This document shows positions 63,877 to 64,000 of a stretch of 64,000 nucleotides of DNA, one piece after another. The position numbers and the translations under genes were made by a program. The DNA comes from Pseudomonas paracarnis (GTDB taxonomy: Bacteria > Pseudomonadota > Gammaproteobacteria > Pseudomonadales > Pseudomonadaceae): positions 124,001 to 188,000 of the forward strand of contig NZ_CAJFCN010000006.1 in the NCBI RefSeq assembly GCF_904063055.1, in the 5' to 3' direction. The notes beneath the pieces are model-generated. The model searched no databases. It saw only the letters and a list, made by a program, of their open reading frames with translations, and was not told the DNA's origin. Position 1 is the first letter of the stretch. Each line of letters begins with the position of its first letter.

Positions 63877-64000
63877 AGATTTGCGCCCCCACGCACAGGA
63901 CCAGCAGCCACAGCCATACGCCGCGCTGCACCAGTTGCCAGCCGCGATCAATGGAATCGGCGTCGGCCGGCGGGCCTTCGCCCAATGGCGGGCGCTGATG
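63869..64000 (-). CDS. cbiB: Adenosylcobinamide-phosphate synthase CbiB/CobD, C-terminal end only
   Basis: Only the last 43 codons are in the window. They read HQRPPLGEGPPADADSIDRG and then [20 protein letters not shown], the C-terminal helix of CbiB/CobD, which attaches aminopropanol to cobyric acid. The stop overlaps the start of cobC by eight bases. The rest of the gene lies beyond the right edge. Confidence 0.88.
   Translation of the reverse strand, partial: HQRPPLGEGPPADADSIDRGWQLVQRGVWLWLLVLCVGAQIYA

Noticed and set aside
1..64000. tRNA, rRNA, insertion sequence or prophage
   Set aside because: No cloverleaf, rRNA segment, transposase or phage structural gene was recognised in either strand; the lysozyme-like gene stands alone.

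Overview
The window is a chromosomal stretch of a Pseudomonas of the P. fluorescens group. This rests on the GC-rich coding sequence, the flagellar gene order with fleQ/fleSR regulators, the phhRABC cluster, the P. fluorescens-type REP/REPIN repeats (GTGGGAGC...GGCTTGCC) and the recognisable MxtR, PlpD, RmuC and cobalamin genes. No plasmid, prophage, CRISPR array, rRNA or tRNA was seen.

Layout. (1) 1-31,790, all on the minus strand: one large flagellar region. In transcription order it runs flgF-G-H-I-J-K-L, an orphan ketoacyl-ACP synthase III, fliC-flaG-fliD-fliS-fliT, fleQ, fleS-fleR, fliE-F-G-H-I-J, the output switch hsbA-hsbR-hptB, fliK, and fliL-M-N-O-P (fliP runs off the left edge). The regulatory tiers can be read from the DNA: good sigma-54 -24/-12 elements precede fleSR, fliE, fliK, fliL and flgF, and a FliA (sigma-28) promoter precedes fliC. 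(2) 32,004-32,760: a tandem array of six REPINs with an exact 134-bp period. (3) 32,765-37,027: phhR divergent from phhA-phhB-phhC (phenylalanine hydroxylation and tyrosine transamination), with a PhhR/TyrR box between them. (4) 37,204-46,520: housekeeping and accessory genes, namely an LpxH-like phosphoesterase, an AraC regulator, an EamA exporter, a SelW-like Rdx protein, the PlpD secreted patatin, a SlyA regulator with a SlyA-like box, RecQ, a UPF0149 protein and a DUF454 protein. (5) 46,640-54,214: the sensor kinase MxtR/CrbS, RmuC, a Sel1-like protein, two non-coding stretches of about 450 bp, and three small conserved-looking proteins. (6) 54,360-58,071: a FadL porin, a periplasmic glutathione peroxidase, and a MarR-MFS-micropeptide unit with matching palindromic operators. 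(7) 58,114-64,000: the lower cobalamin pathway on the minus strand, cbiB(partial)-cobC-cobQ-[repeat block]-cobU-cobT-phosphatase-cobS.

Most genes belong to known families. The parts least explained by known genes are the hybrid-arm REPIN array, a cluster of palindromes upstream of fleQ, the KASIII gene sitting in the flagellin locus without its usual glycosyltransferase neighbours, the paired MarR operators, a structured leader before a 74-aa protein, a lysozyme-like protein that seems to have lost its catalytic Glu, and a REP pair split by a 286-bp repeat block inside the cob cluster.
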